DNA of 64,000 nucleotides from the NCBI RefSeq assembly GCF_950023065.1, contig NC_088679.1, forward strand, positions 63,674,001 to 63,738,000, read 5' to 3'. The first letter of the stretch is position 1. Each line of letters opens with the position of its first letter. The notes below the pieces were generated by a model. The model was given only the letters and a program-made list of their open reading frames with translations. It ran no database searches and was not told where the DNA came from. This DNA is from Planococcus citri. Its lineage: Eukaryota > Arthropoda > Insecta > Hemiptera > Pseudococcidae. Shown here piece after piece: positions 51,529 to 61,707 of the stretch. Position numbers and translations under genes: made by a program.

Positions 51529-54107
51529 ATGGAAAAAGGTAAGTCAGATATGTAATTTTTCATAGCTTTATAGGTTGTTGGATAGTACTAAGATGGAATA
51601 ACCACTTTTGGGTATTTTAGAAAATTTTTGATTCCGTTCAGTACTATTCAAATCAACGTATTTATAAATTTCAAAATAGGCGAATTCTCCTTGAATAATG
51701 CATCTAGAAATTCAATTCTCTGTAGAATATGCTTCATTAACATTATAATACAGTTATCAATCAACAAACATTGGAAATTCGTTAAAAATTTTTTCATCCA
51801 CAAGTGGTATCTATCCACAAGCGGGCCTTTGATAATTTTTCATCCACAAGCGGGCCTTTGATAATTTTTCATCTTCCCTGTACAATTTTTTTAATCTCAA
51901 CTTTTTCATTATAGATTACACTGCAGAAATGCTAGACATGGCCATAAGTGCTGTTAAACTAGGAGGAGTGAAAGTTTATGAGGCTGCCGCAACATACAAA
52001 GTCCCTTATACTACATTACGACGTCGTTGTATATCTGGCAATGCTGAGCTTCACATTAGGCCAGGAACAAAACCGGCATTATCCGAAGAAGAGGAAAATT
52101 TACTGGCTGCGACTATCAGGAATTTTAACGATCGGGGATTCGGTATGACACGAAACGAGGTTAGTAAATTCATTGTAGTTTATGAAAAAATTGTGATTAG
52201 AAATTATTATTTGATTTGATTAGAGATATTAAATTCATCTTAATGTACGTAGGTTTTGCATATGGCTATGGAGATTGATAATCAGAGACCAGAAGGATAA
52301 CGTGTTTTTGTTGATAAGGATGGCGAACCAAGACTTCCCAGTAATATGTGGTATACTAGATACAAATCACGTCATAATTTTTCATTACGTACTCCAGAGG
52401 GAGTGTCTTGTGATCGTATGAACATGTCCACTGAAGATAAAAAAGAAGAGTTTTTTAAGAAGTATGCTGTTATTATGAAAAAGTTCAACTTTAATAGCAA
52501 TGAAATATATAACATGGACGAATCCGGCCTTCAACTGGTGTCAAGACATCCGAAAGTCGTGTGTAGCAGGGGAGCTAAACGTGTGATTGTTCAGAAGAGC
52601 GGCGAACGAAGCGAAACCATAACGATTGTAGCTTGTGGTAATGCCTCTGGAACTATTATCATACCACCATTAGTCATTTTCAAAGGCGACTCTGTTGATG
52701 AAGATATTGTTCTAGGTAAATATCAACTAAACAACTGTGCTCTCTCTATCAAACAAGTACAGATAACGTAAACATTGATAACGAAAATGGCGAAGATGAT
52801 CAAAACACCATTGTTTTATATGTAATTTTTCATGTAAAAAATGTAATTTTTTTGTTCAGAAAATCGTTATTTTTACGCGAAATTATATAAATTTCACATC
52901 AATCGATAGAGAATTTCATTCTCTTTAATTTGATATACCTAAAACTTTACCCGAACTTCCGAACAACCAAAAAAATTACATTTTTTACACGAAAAATTAC
53001 ATATAAACCAATGGCGTTTCATTGTCTTCACCATTTACGATGTTTCCGAGGTAGCTAATTTTAAATCATTGAATAATAATTGACGTAATCTTTGTATGTT
53101 TAGGTGAATTTCCTCCGGATACCGTTTTTACCTGCACAGAAAAGGGATATATTTCGAAACCGGTTTTCTTGGATTGGTTCAGGATATTTTGCGAGAATAT
53201 TCCACGTAAACGACCAGTATTATTGTTGTTAGATGGTCATTCTACACACCTTTCAAGAGAAGTGGAAGACTTAGCATTGAAAGAGCAAGTGGAAATTTTC
53301 TGCTTAACTCCACACACGAGTCATCTCTATCAACCAATGGATGTCGGAATTTTTAAACCAATGAAGAGTAATTTTAATGCAAAAATCCACAAGTTAAAAC
53401 GGACTAGACGCGGCCTTAAACGAAAGCATTTTGGAAAAGCTTTCACTCATGCTTGGAATTCGTCAATGACTCGTCAAAACCTCGTAAGTGCGTTTAAAGG
53501 TGCGGGGCTCTGGCCAATGAATAAAAACGCAGTAGATTTAAAACCATACAATAATACAAAGTTTGGTGCGCGAGCTTCTACATCAAATACTACGGTTGAT
53601 ACTACATCCGACACTACGTTAGATACTACATCCAACACCGAACCTAATACATCAGTTTTGAACTCGGAACCTCGCCATTCTACCCCACTAAAGTCACCAA
53701 CTACGCGAGTAGTGAATGCTTTGGAGAACTTGTTCGAAAAAATATCTCCTGAAAAAAAAGTAAAAAAGAGTAGAGTTGTTTTGCATTCTAGGTGGATTAC
53801 ATCGGAAGGATATCGAAAGGAACGACAGGAAAAGGAAGCTGAAAAGCAGAGAATACTCGATGAGAAAAATAAAGAAAAAGAAAATCGATTGCAGAAAAGA
53901 CTGGAAAAAAAGAAAGAACAAGAACAAAAAAGGGAACGAATGGCGGAACTGAAAAAAGAGAGGCAGAATATTCGTCAAGTTCGTGCAGTTGCTAATCGTA
54001 GGCAGAATATTCGTCAAGTTCGTACAGTTGCTAATCGTTCAGTTGGTAATGGTTCAATCAGCATGCCGGTACGTAGATCGCAACGTAAAGAAGCACAAGC
54101 TGGGTAA
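51529..54107 (+). CDS. Pogo/Tigger DDD transposase, four exons, one premature stop
   Basis: Exons 51529-51538, 51915-52159, 52253-52715 and 53104-54107; phases 1, 0, 1 agree, giving about 573 codons. Residues about 4-60 form a psq-type helix-turn-helix (EMLDMAISAVKLGG, YEAAATYKVPYTTLRRR). Catalytic Asp residues lie in NMDESG (about 174), LLLLDGHSTH (about 283) and QPMDVG (about 319), a DDD triad with the pogo-like short last spacing. The tail is Lys/Glu-rich, with a 39-bp in-frame duplication of RQNIRQVR-VANR (53961-54038). The frame is broken only by TAA at 52298-52300 in exon 3. It would cut and paste the surrounding element; with the stop it is probably inactive. Confidence 0.85.
52766..53045. 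mobile_element. Palindromic MITE inside the transposase intron
   Basis: Left arm with TTTATATGTAATTTTTC and AAAAAATGTAATTTTTTTG; right arm with the inverse CAAAAAAATTACATTTTTT and GAAAAATTACATATAAA. The outer parts are GAAGATGATCAAAACACCAT against ATGGCGTTTCATTGTCTTC. The ends lie near AAACATTG/CGATGTTT. It occupies most of the third intron (52716-53103), so it does not touch the coding sequence. Confidence 0.6.
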
Positions 54108-55214
54108 TTTTTTGAAAATGAATACCTAATTTTCGAAGTACTTGATTATATTCATTAAGTAAATATTCTAACTGACGTATTCCTTGCTAATGTTCCTTGA
54201 AAGCTCAAGATGAGTATTTTTTTTTTTTTAATTGTTTTTCCTTCATTTTTAAACTAGGTATTTGTTACCTTTTTATGTATTTTTAATAAATTTTTAGCAT
54301 CTCTGGTTTGTTACTTATTTAACCAGCAAACTACAAACCTTATTATTCCAGCACTAAGTATGCCGATGCTCTGAATACGTAAATGAAACACTGGAATCTA
54401 GAAATTACTTTGTAAAGCTCAACGAAAACAGACTGATCATTTGAAAAAGAAAACTTTACCAACGTTACCTTGTATCTGGTTTTATTGAAACGAATTCGAA
54501 AAATGAATGGATCGATTGAAATGAAAGTGTTTCATTCATTGAATGTTTTTATAATCAAGACATTAAAATTTTAATTACCTATTGTCGTCAAAATTACAAA
54601 TTTTTGTCCGCAAAATGACGTGATTACCTCCCTCCAGCCTAATAGCACGATTTCGATCCATCTCTGTAAGTATAAAACTAATTTCAGCACCTACATTGAA
54701 AATTCAGATAAATGTCTTGAATAGAATTCCTAAATTTCACCATAAATTGTTTACTCAAATTTTAAACATTGGTTAGATCGATAAGTATTTGCTTTCATTC
54801 AATTTTCAGCTTCAATTCCTGATTTTTTTTTTTCAGGGCCCGGTTGTGGATAATGGAGTTTTTTATCCACAACTGGTACTTTGGTTTTTTACTCGTCAAA
54901 TTTGAACAGAAGTAGATTCGATCATTCGGACATATGTTAATGGTAGTCCACGATGTGCTTTTGGACGTTATGTACGTGATTCAAAAATCCGAGACATTAT
55001 CCGCAACCGGGCCAGGGGGCCCGGTTAGCGGATAATTAGAGGTTTCCAAGATTCTCTACCAAGAAATGAATTATTCGTGATTTTTTTTTTCCTCCAAGTA
55101 TTATGTAGTTCAACATTTATACTACACAACAAAATAGAAAAATTTGAAAAAAACTGAAATTTGGGCTTCTCAGAGCATGTTGAAAAAAGTATAACCACAA
55201 CTGGTACTTTACCT

Positions 55215-55318
55215 TATAGGATCTTTTAATCATAAAATTTATCGTTTCACATTTGAAGAGAACGATGACGACCTCTAGAAGAATTGTTATCAATGAATAT
55301 ATGTATAGGATCTTTTAA
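55215..55318 (+). repeat. Duplicated flank of the pogo element (empty target site)
   Basis: CTCTAGAAGAATTGTTATCA and ATGAATATATGTA precede the element at 51260-51292 and appear again at 55272-55304. TAGGATCTTTTAATCATAAA follows the element at 55217 and also follows the second copy at 55305. The second copy thus reads ...TATATGTATAGGATC... with no insertion and a single TA. Confidence 0.85.
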
Positions 55319-57009
55319 TCATAAAATTTGTCGTTTCAAAAACAGCATAAAATCAATAAAAGTTTCATCAAAGCTCGAATGTTGACGTTTTTCCGGAATT
55401 TCGAGCGAGGTTTCATTTTCAGACGACATCGGAATCGTAATTGAGTTTTGTGTGTCCGAAGAGATTACACCTTCGCTGGCATTCGTATTTTCCTGAACAG
55501 TTATACTATGATTGGAATAACACACAAATTCGAGTCCAAATACTCGAAAAGAATTCGTCAGAAGACTCAGTCTCAACAGATGGGTCCCCAAATCATCTAT
55601 TAAAAATGCATCAAAAAGTACACTCAACTCCCGATCAAAAATCATCCTCCAAACCTTCCACATTACCTAAACTCAACCCTCAATTTCATCCCTCGACTCG
55701 ACCCATCAGTTTTAAAAAAATTGCATATCGAAAAAGCGTCATTACATCGGTAATAACACAACACTAAATAATGCATAATAATACTTTTTTCCATTTTAAA
55801 AAGCATTATTGCGTCGGATTTTCCACAAACGTGTGCGCTTTTGCAACGCATCCTCTTCACAAGTGAATTTTCCATCGCTTCGGGGTATATAGCTGGAAAC
55901 GACGAAGCGTTACCCATATTCATCTCACATTATAATAAGCGCATTTCAAAGCTTACCCCTCCCCTCTTCCTCTTCTTCACGTCCTGTACGAGGGACTCGC
56001 ATCACTAAAACCATGTACCACGTTGATTATGGTAAAATAACCGCGATACCGATGTGCTTCTTCTGACAATTTTATACAATCGTTTCAATTTACCAATAAT
56101 ATAAAAATGTACATTGGAATAAAAAAAAACCTCGACAAAACGCGAGCAAATTTCTAAGCTTGCGAAAATTCAATATTAAACGATTATCTATCGTTACACG
56201 GGTTTTCACTGCACAATGTGCGAGAAAAAAATTATACAATCTCGTACAAAATTCCAACAACTATCGACGACGAGCGAGAGAAAAAAAATAACAAGAAGAA
56301 AATTACCACATGTAATAATAATACATAATACCCAGTGTGAATGAAAGGGCCCGAAGAAGCGAAGACAAAACGTTCGTTACATTGTAATGCCTGCACCGGC
56401 TTTCACGATGAAATTTACGACACGAATATGGCAGGGTGAAAATTCGCCAAACGTTGGCTGGAATTTTTTGTTGCGAGAACGTTATTAACATAAAAAGCTT
56501 CGATAGATTGACTAAAAAAAAAAGACGACAGGATGAAAAAAAATCTCGAGAAGCCGGTCTTAAATTAACATTTATGATAAAATACATCAAAGTTGGTAAA
56601 ATTTTTACCAACCAGAGGGACATTTTTTTCATAACGTTTACCATATACTCGCGTACGTAAGAAAAGGCTTTAAAAAGAATGAAGAGAGACGGAGAATAAA
56701 AAGATGTGAAATTATTAGAATTTTAGTTTCCGTAACGGATAAGATAATATTTCATGAAAATTCCTTCGTTCGTCGAGTTACAGTACGAAGAGGAGTACGA
56801 CGAGTACTATAAGGAGGAAAAAAATGCCATCGGCGTACAAACCGTGTACCGACGCCATATTTTTTCCACCAACAATACGCCATTGTTGGAATAATATAAA
56901 ATGAAAAATTCGGTCCGTCAGTGAGGATACAGGCGGCATAAATCACAGCAAAACTGATATAGTGTCTTCTTCGCCGGCCAGCTTAACAGCGAAATATGCC
57001 AGAGAAGAA
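55319..57009. other. No recognisable gene
   Basis: Overlapping frames at 55319-55663 (minus) and 55441-55767 (plus) are both Ser/His/Pro-rich and cannot both be coding; neither has a motif. 55980-56900 is purine/AT-rich with short frames. A GC-rich patch starts at 56970. Confidence 0.35.
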
Positions 57010-57081
57010 ATGGGCCTGCCGCCGCGCATCATGCTGGCGATTCCCATCCTCGCTCTACTTCAACCCTTATCGTGTTCATAG
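57010..57081 (+). CDS. Possible signal-peptide first exon (23 codons)
   Basis: MGLPPRIMLAIPILALLQPL followed by SCS and TAG: a textbook signal sequence with Ala/Leu core and a small-residue cut region. It lies in a GC-richer island (56975-57100) and is preceded by GATATAGTG. The frame ends at once, so if real it must be spliced before the TAG by a donor I cannot place. Could be chance. Confidence 0.25.
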   Translation: MGLPPRIMLAIPILALLQPLSCS

Positions 57082-58140
57082 CTCGCGTCTCGAGCAAGAC
57101 TGTGTATATACGAATATTTAACATTAAACCAGCGCGACAGGGTATAAACTAAAATGCCTCGAAGGTCTATTCGTTTACGTCAAAAGCTCGCTGGTATTTT
57201 TTTTTTTTTTTTGCTTTCTTATTCGGTGTATTTTTAACCCCATCTTTACCACATAAATCACATTCTGGTATTTCTTCGTCTGTTTTTTTTTGACTGTGTT
57301 TATGGCCTAAATATGGAGCTGGAATTGGCAAATTATTCCAATTTACTCGCACTTTTTGACAATCAACGTAACGTTTTAGGGTACTCTGGTCAGTGGGCCT
57401 ATCTCGAAAATTGAAGGGGTAAAATACGTTGTGCAAACCCAATTTTGACCATGAGACAAGGAGTCTATTAATAAAAATCCAGATTTAACTGATGATTGGA
57501 ATAATAATGAGTTTGCAGGTACGTTCATATCGAGCAAGAAAATATTATCTAACATGAATCGATTTTTTGACGAAAAAGTTCCACCAAATATCTTCATAGC
57601 ACTCGGAGATCACGATATGATCCATGAATCGATGGAGGATCTTAAAGGATAATCGACATTATTATTAGAAGAATTGATAAAGAGAAATGCCAGATTCGTC
57701 CAGATTGCACCGATCATCTGTAATCAAGAACTGAAAGATTTTGAAATTCGAAAAGAGTACCAAAATGAACAAAATCACCGACCATGACTTTCTGTCTAAC
57801 TTGCAAATTGAAGGGGGTACGAATGATTAAATAATTATTTATAATTTTATTATAGTTTAGAAAATAAAATCATTTAATATTGAATAATTTTATATTAAAT
57901 TAATTATAATTAAAAATTTATTTTTAAATATTAAATTTAATAATTATAAAGTTAAGTTTATAATTTATTTATAATTTATTTTATCTTACCTACTCTAAAA
58001 TTTGAAGAATTTACGAATCTCAATAATTTTCGATTTGCTAAAAATTTCATTAAATTGACAATTTTTGAGTTCCAAAATTTTTTTAATTTTACAGTAAGGA
58101 AAAAAATGATCATAACAAAATTTATTTATTCTATACGCAG
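57082..58140. other. Mostly non-coding, AT-rich
   Basis: 57558-57650 has an ATG frame (MNRFFDEKVPPNIFIALGD, then HDMIHESMEDLKG) ending in TAA, protein-like but unassigned and perhaps Polinton-related. The minus-strand frame 57167-57442 is Lys-rich with CDLCGKDG but without support. 57830-58000 is nearly pure A/T. Confidence 0.3.
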
Positions 58141-58143
58141 TAT

Positions 58144-58310
58144 TCACGTTCGCATTTGGTCATACAAATCAACTAAATAAATTTATGAAGACAAATTCTG
58201 GAGGATTATTTGCCAATTACATCAACACTTTCCTGAAGATAGAACAGGATGCTGTGATAACGAACAAAAATCAACATGATTGGTTTTATCAAAAGTGTAT
58301 CTGAAGAGGA
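58144..58310 (+). pseudogene. Polinton polymerase B C-terminal fragment, copy 1
   Basis: The frame reads FAFGHTNQLNKFMKTNSGG, then LFANYINTFLKIEQDAV and ITNKN. GLFA-x-YINTFLKIKQEA is a strongly conserved block near the C-terminus of Polinton-type polymerase B. Related pieces follow at 60.42, 60.59 and 60.85 kb. Confidence 0.6.
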
Positions 58311-58425
58311 ACAAGTTTTTGTTGATGGCAAATCAGTTGTGAAAAAATCAGTTATTGTATTTGATCAACAAGGCCAAAAATTTTCAAGAATTGTCGTCTC
58401 TGACGTATTAAGAAGAAAATTTTGA
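58276..58425 (+). pseudogene. RPA1-like OB-fold fragment
   Basis: A 49-residue frame: MIGFIKSVSEEEQVFVDG, KSVVKKSVIVFDQQGQ, then FSRIVVSDVLRRKF. The order I-G-x2-KSV ... V-KK-x-V-x2-D-x2-G matches the start of the second DNA-binding OB fold of replication protein A large subunit (single-stranded-DNA binding). Some Helitrons carry RPA-like genes, and a Helitron fragment lies 235 bp downstream, so this may be its partner. Only half a domain is present. Confidence 0.4.
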
Positions 58426-58660
58426 TTTTCTCAAAGTATCCGGAAGTTCCTGAAACTATAGTTTTCGTTATTATTAATATTATACCATTTTAGTTCGATC
58501 TTATTTCATTAATTTTATTTTTTAAAGATTTTAATTTAATTAATTGTAATTTTTTCATCGGCTTTTATCGCTTAGGGTATAATTTTGCTGACGCTCCCAT
58601 ACCACTAGATGATAGTCGATGGTTCGTTACCATGACTAGCTCTTCCTGGCTGAAAAATCC

Positions 58661-58876
58661 GTGGGTCACTCGTACCTAATGGGTTCTGACAATACGCAAT
58701 TACAGTTTTATTGTTATAATAGGTTTGCAATTAGATATGAGTTTAGCTTACTTCATAGTAGTGGAAAGTTGTTTCAACAGTATGTTGTTGATGCGTATGT
58801 CAAGGTAGAAGGTAGTCATCTATCATTTATTAGATCTCATCAAAAAAAATTGCGTAGTGAAAAGTATATGTTTTAA
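58661..58876 (+). pseudogene. Helitron helicase-like N-terminal domain fragment
   Basis: The frame contains YNRFAIRYEFSLLHSSGK, LFQQYVVDAYVKVEGSHL and SFIRSHQKKLRSEKYMF. LFQQYVVDAYxKxE...L...R..Q..LR.E.Y is the diagnostic start of the Helitron_like_N region that precedes the rolling-circle Rep motifs. Neither the Rep HUH motif nor the helicase follows; the next bases enter another frame. A truncated relic. Confidence 0.75.
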
Positions 58877-58891
58877 TGGAAAATTAAGTAT

Positions 58892-59242
58892 GTGTCGAGG
58901 CTCGTTGCACTAGCACCATTATTCCTAGAGGAATATCTTCAGCTAGATATGGCCGATGCTTTTGCCATCCTGAAGATCTTCATCAGTTCTGGATTGCTTG
59001 TGCTCGGCGGACTCCATCAAGTGGTCGAGGGATTTGTATGTTTCCTTAATCACTGGAAATCAGCAATGCCAAGACGGGCCGATCAACTCCAGCCCCTCGA
59101 CTCTCCCGCCACTCAGCCCCTCTACGCAGACACCACCCTAGACGAATTATTACTATTATTATTTTATTTTGATTACTCTTTTTTCTCTTTAGTATTCATG
59201 TCTTCACTGTCCACTACTGTTGACCAAACTATGTATCCATGA
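58892..59242 (+). CDS. Unassigned ORF with hydrophobic region
   Basis: The open frame reads SRLVALAPLFLEEYLQLD, MADAFAILKIFISSGLLVLG (ATG at 58949), GLHQVVEGFVCFLNHWKS, then RRADQLQPLDSPATQPLY and an aromatic, Leu-rich end. Good amino-acid use to about residue 90, then low complexity. A membrane-associated helix near residues 25-45 is possible. Family unknown; it starts right behind the Helitron fragment and may be captured host sequence. Confidence 0.35.
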   Translation: MSRLVALAPLFLEEYLQLDMADAFAILKIFISSGLLVLGGLHQVVEGFVCFLNHWKSAMPRRADQLQPLDSPATQPLYADTTLDELLLLLFYFDYSFFSLVFMSSLSTTVDQTMYP

Positions 59243-59346
59243 CCGAGTAAATTGTGGTGATTCGACGTCTTATGTAAGGATTCGACCCTCATTGATGTGT
59301 AACAAAATCGAAATATGATTTTTCCTTTTTTGTTTCTGTAGAAAAA

Positions 59347-59502
59347 ATGTCAATACCAAGTGGATCATACGGCGTTGCAATGGCTCCAACGCCGTGTACC
59401 GTGATTGTTACCAATGAAACGAGGCTAACGTACCTCGTTGGGGTAAAGCAGAACAAGCATAACTTCTCTCGAAGAATGGACTTCATATATTCAAAGTTAT
59501 TG
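59347..59502 (+). CDS. TNETRPT small protein, copy 4 (diverged)
   Basis: ATG lies 6 nt after an acceptor (TTTCTGTAG), and the exon ends at a phase-0 donor TTATTG/GTAAGC after 52 codons. The peptide MSIPSGSYGVAMAPTPCTV, IVTNETRLTYLVGVKQ lines up with G-x3-ILAPxxP-x5-TNETRPTFL-x3-Q of the other copies; the WPWE part is absent and the tail is different (NFSRRMDFIYSKLL). Placement of the start straight behind an acceptor is as in copy 1. Next exon not identified. Confidence 0.4.
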
Positions 59503-60028
59503 GTAAGCCATCATTTTTTTTTTCATGGTGTAAGGTTATTTTGCAACAGCATAACATAAAAACAATGGTAGCAGATATTTTTCGACTGCTAGATTATCTA
59601 CGACAAATGCAAACTTTCCCTGGCTTTGCTAGGACCGATTGCTGCGTCCGATAAAGATTTCGGTTTTCGCCAATTTAACAATTTTTATTCGAATATCAAG
59701 AAATTGGATAAAACTATCGTTTCGATTAAATTGTATCGAATTGAATATTAACTTTCAATTTCAAAATAACGAAAATCTTCAATTTTTCAAGTATTTTCAA
59801 ACTCGCGAGTGGCCTGCAGCTGTCCTGATCCGAGATCCGCCGAATTTACAACTTTTTAATTTTATTTCGTTCAACTGTAATTTTATCAATAATACAATAT
59901 GAATCCAATTTTATCATAAGTTATTTTTAATATTTTTGCATGAATTGTTTTGTCAATTCTATTGATGATTTTTTATAATTTTCAATTTGCATGATTAAAA
60001 TGTTATTCAAATTCTACGAAATTTTCAG

Positions 60029-60150
60029 TGTGGCACCACCAAAGTAAAGCTCATGCGAAGTCAAAAGAAGATATGGAAACCGATAGGCCGAAAAAGAAGA
60101 CACACAAACCAAAAGACGGTGAAAATCCGTTCGCGATATACACGCATATG
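60029..60150 (+). CDS. Internal exon, Lys-rich peptide
   Basis: A 122-nt exon between AAATTTTCAG and ATATG/GTAAGA, phase 1 in and phase 0 out. It reads WHHQSKAHAKSKEDMETD, RPKKKTHKPKDGENP, then FAIYTHM. Both splice sites are strong and the frame has no stop, so it is likely real, but partner exons are not identified. The surroundings 59503-60028 and 60151-60400 show nothing else. Confidence 0.4.
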
Positions 60151-60404
60151 GTAAGATAATGTGACTTGACTTATGCAATATTACCTTACATAAATAACAT
60201 GGTTAATTTATTCGGATTGAAGGAACTTTCATCTTTCACTACAAGTTCAAAGTTGATGTACTCTTGTTTTTAAAATTTTTTATTAACAGTGATTTTCAAA
60301 TCCCATTTGTTACACGTACACTGGAAATTTGGTATTGACAAAAAAATGGTTATTTCGTATTCTTTTCGGTTGTTTTTTGCACGTTTTATCGTACCAGACT
60401 CTGA

Positions 60405-60935
60405 GTGTACTTTTGTGTTCATTTATGTGCAAAGGATACCAAATTGAAGAAATTTACGAAGTTTGGTATTCTGATCGTTGATTCATTTCAATGGCCAGTT
60501 GAGGTCACTGCTGGACAAACCTTGGATCCTGATTGCAGGATCAACGATGTTGACCTGTGCAACATACATATAAACAAGCAGACTTGTACATATGTACAAA
60601 GGATATAAAATTAAAGAAATTTATGAAGTTTGGTCCTAACAAATCAACAAAATACAATATTGAGACAAATTCTCTTTTTGGACGCATTTTACGAAACGCT
60701 TTATTCGGTGTAATCAGACTTTATAATCGTGTGGAATATTGCATTTGTGCTATTTTTGAAGCAGTGTCGCAGGACTTTTATTGTTTTAAAATGAATAGGT
60801 ACCTGTTCGCTTTCAGTAACGATCAGTATTACACTTTATGTCAACGCCAATTATATTAACACCTTTCTGAAGATAAACCAACAAGCTGTAATCACGAACG
60901 AATTTTCGAGAACTATACAAAGTAATAAAAATTTG
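60405..60935 (+). pseudogene. Polinton polymerase B C-terminal fragments, copies 2 and 3
   Basis: MCKGYQIEEIYEVWYS-type sequence occurs at about 60424-60475 and again, as YKGYKIKEIYEVW, at about 60592-60640: a duplicated GY-x-I-x2-IYEVW motif, which in Polinton polymerase B precedes the GLFA-x-YINTFLK block. That block appears at about 60843-60890 (ANYINTFLKINQQAV). Frames differ between the pieces, so all are dead. Confidence 0.6.
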
Positions 60936-61707
60936 TAACAAATGAACCTTTTAAAAATTAAAATTACAAAAGTAAGAATGCCAGATGAAAATGGAAGGAG
61001 AAAATTTGACGCAATGAATGTAGCCATTCGGGAATTCCTTTCATTCTAACGTTCTTGTTAATTAATGTTTGTGTTTTTTTAAAATTTGTTTTAAATTTTC
61101 TCTCGTTAATATTTTTTTAAAACATTAAAAATGTTATTCAATAATAATCGAATTTGTCTGTTCGTTCACTTTGCTCGCTGTATACTGTCTGCCACTGCAA
61201 TGACAACGCTGCGTAAAAGAAACACACTTTGAACTATTTTAAGCTCTTGCTCCGTGTTTACGTGGAATTGGTTTGGTTACACCACGAAATATGGATCTAG
61301 CAACTAATATCTTTATGCCTTAAGCCCTCTATTCCATGCTAACTGGCGATGTCAGCTTGTTTGGACATACTAATCACTCATTGGGTGGAGCTGCGTAGCG
61401 AAGTGTGTCAGGTTTTGCTGTAACTTTTTATTCTGATTGTGGTGCTATATACGATAGTTTGAACCGAAATTTCATCACAACAGAATAAGTTACTGTACAA
61501 ACTGCACCAATAAAAGATGATCAAGACGTGATTGTTTCGTTTCAAATTGTGATAAATACACATTTCATTAACTAGTAAATAAAAAGAAAAAAGGGTGTCG
61601 TTGATCCAAGTGAATCTCCCATTCACAAAATGAATGCCGAATCTAATGTGTATGTCAAATTCCAACATTAATAAATCAATTCTTTTTTTTCTGTGGTCAT
61701 TTTATAG
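60936..61707. other. Non-coding stretch
   Basis: Only a 23-codon frame near 60979 (MPDENGRRKFDAMNVAIREF) looks protein-like. The rest has no support. Confidence 0.3.

Larger units (their letters stand above)
51293..55214 (+). mobile_element. Pogo/Tigger-family DNA transposon, full length (3922 bp)
   Basis: The left end AGGTAAAGTACCAGTTGTGG (TTA follows) is the exact inverse of the right end ending CCACAACTGGTACTTTACCT: 23-bp terminal inverted repeats. TA flanks both sides (51291-51292, 55215-55216). The motif ACCAGTTGTGG recurs inside at 51325, and inverted at 54870, likely transposase-binding subterminal repeats. A further inverted pair near 54837-55040 (CCCGGTTGTGGATAATG, CATTATCCGCAACCGGG) marks a nested or subterminal hairpin. 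It carries one transposase gene. The duplicated flank at 55217-55318 retains the unfilled target. Confidence 0.92.

Noticed and set aside
53694..54017. Minus-strand Phe/Leu-rich ORF, 107 codons
   Set aside because: Antisense shadow of the Lys/Glu-rich tail of the transposase; AAA/GAA codons read as TTT/TTC.
55319..55767. Opposed ORFs of 114 and 108 codons
   Set aside because: Low complexity on both strands; no family match or splice context.
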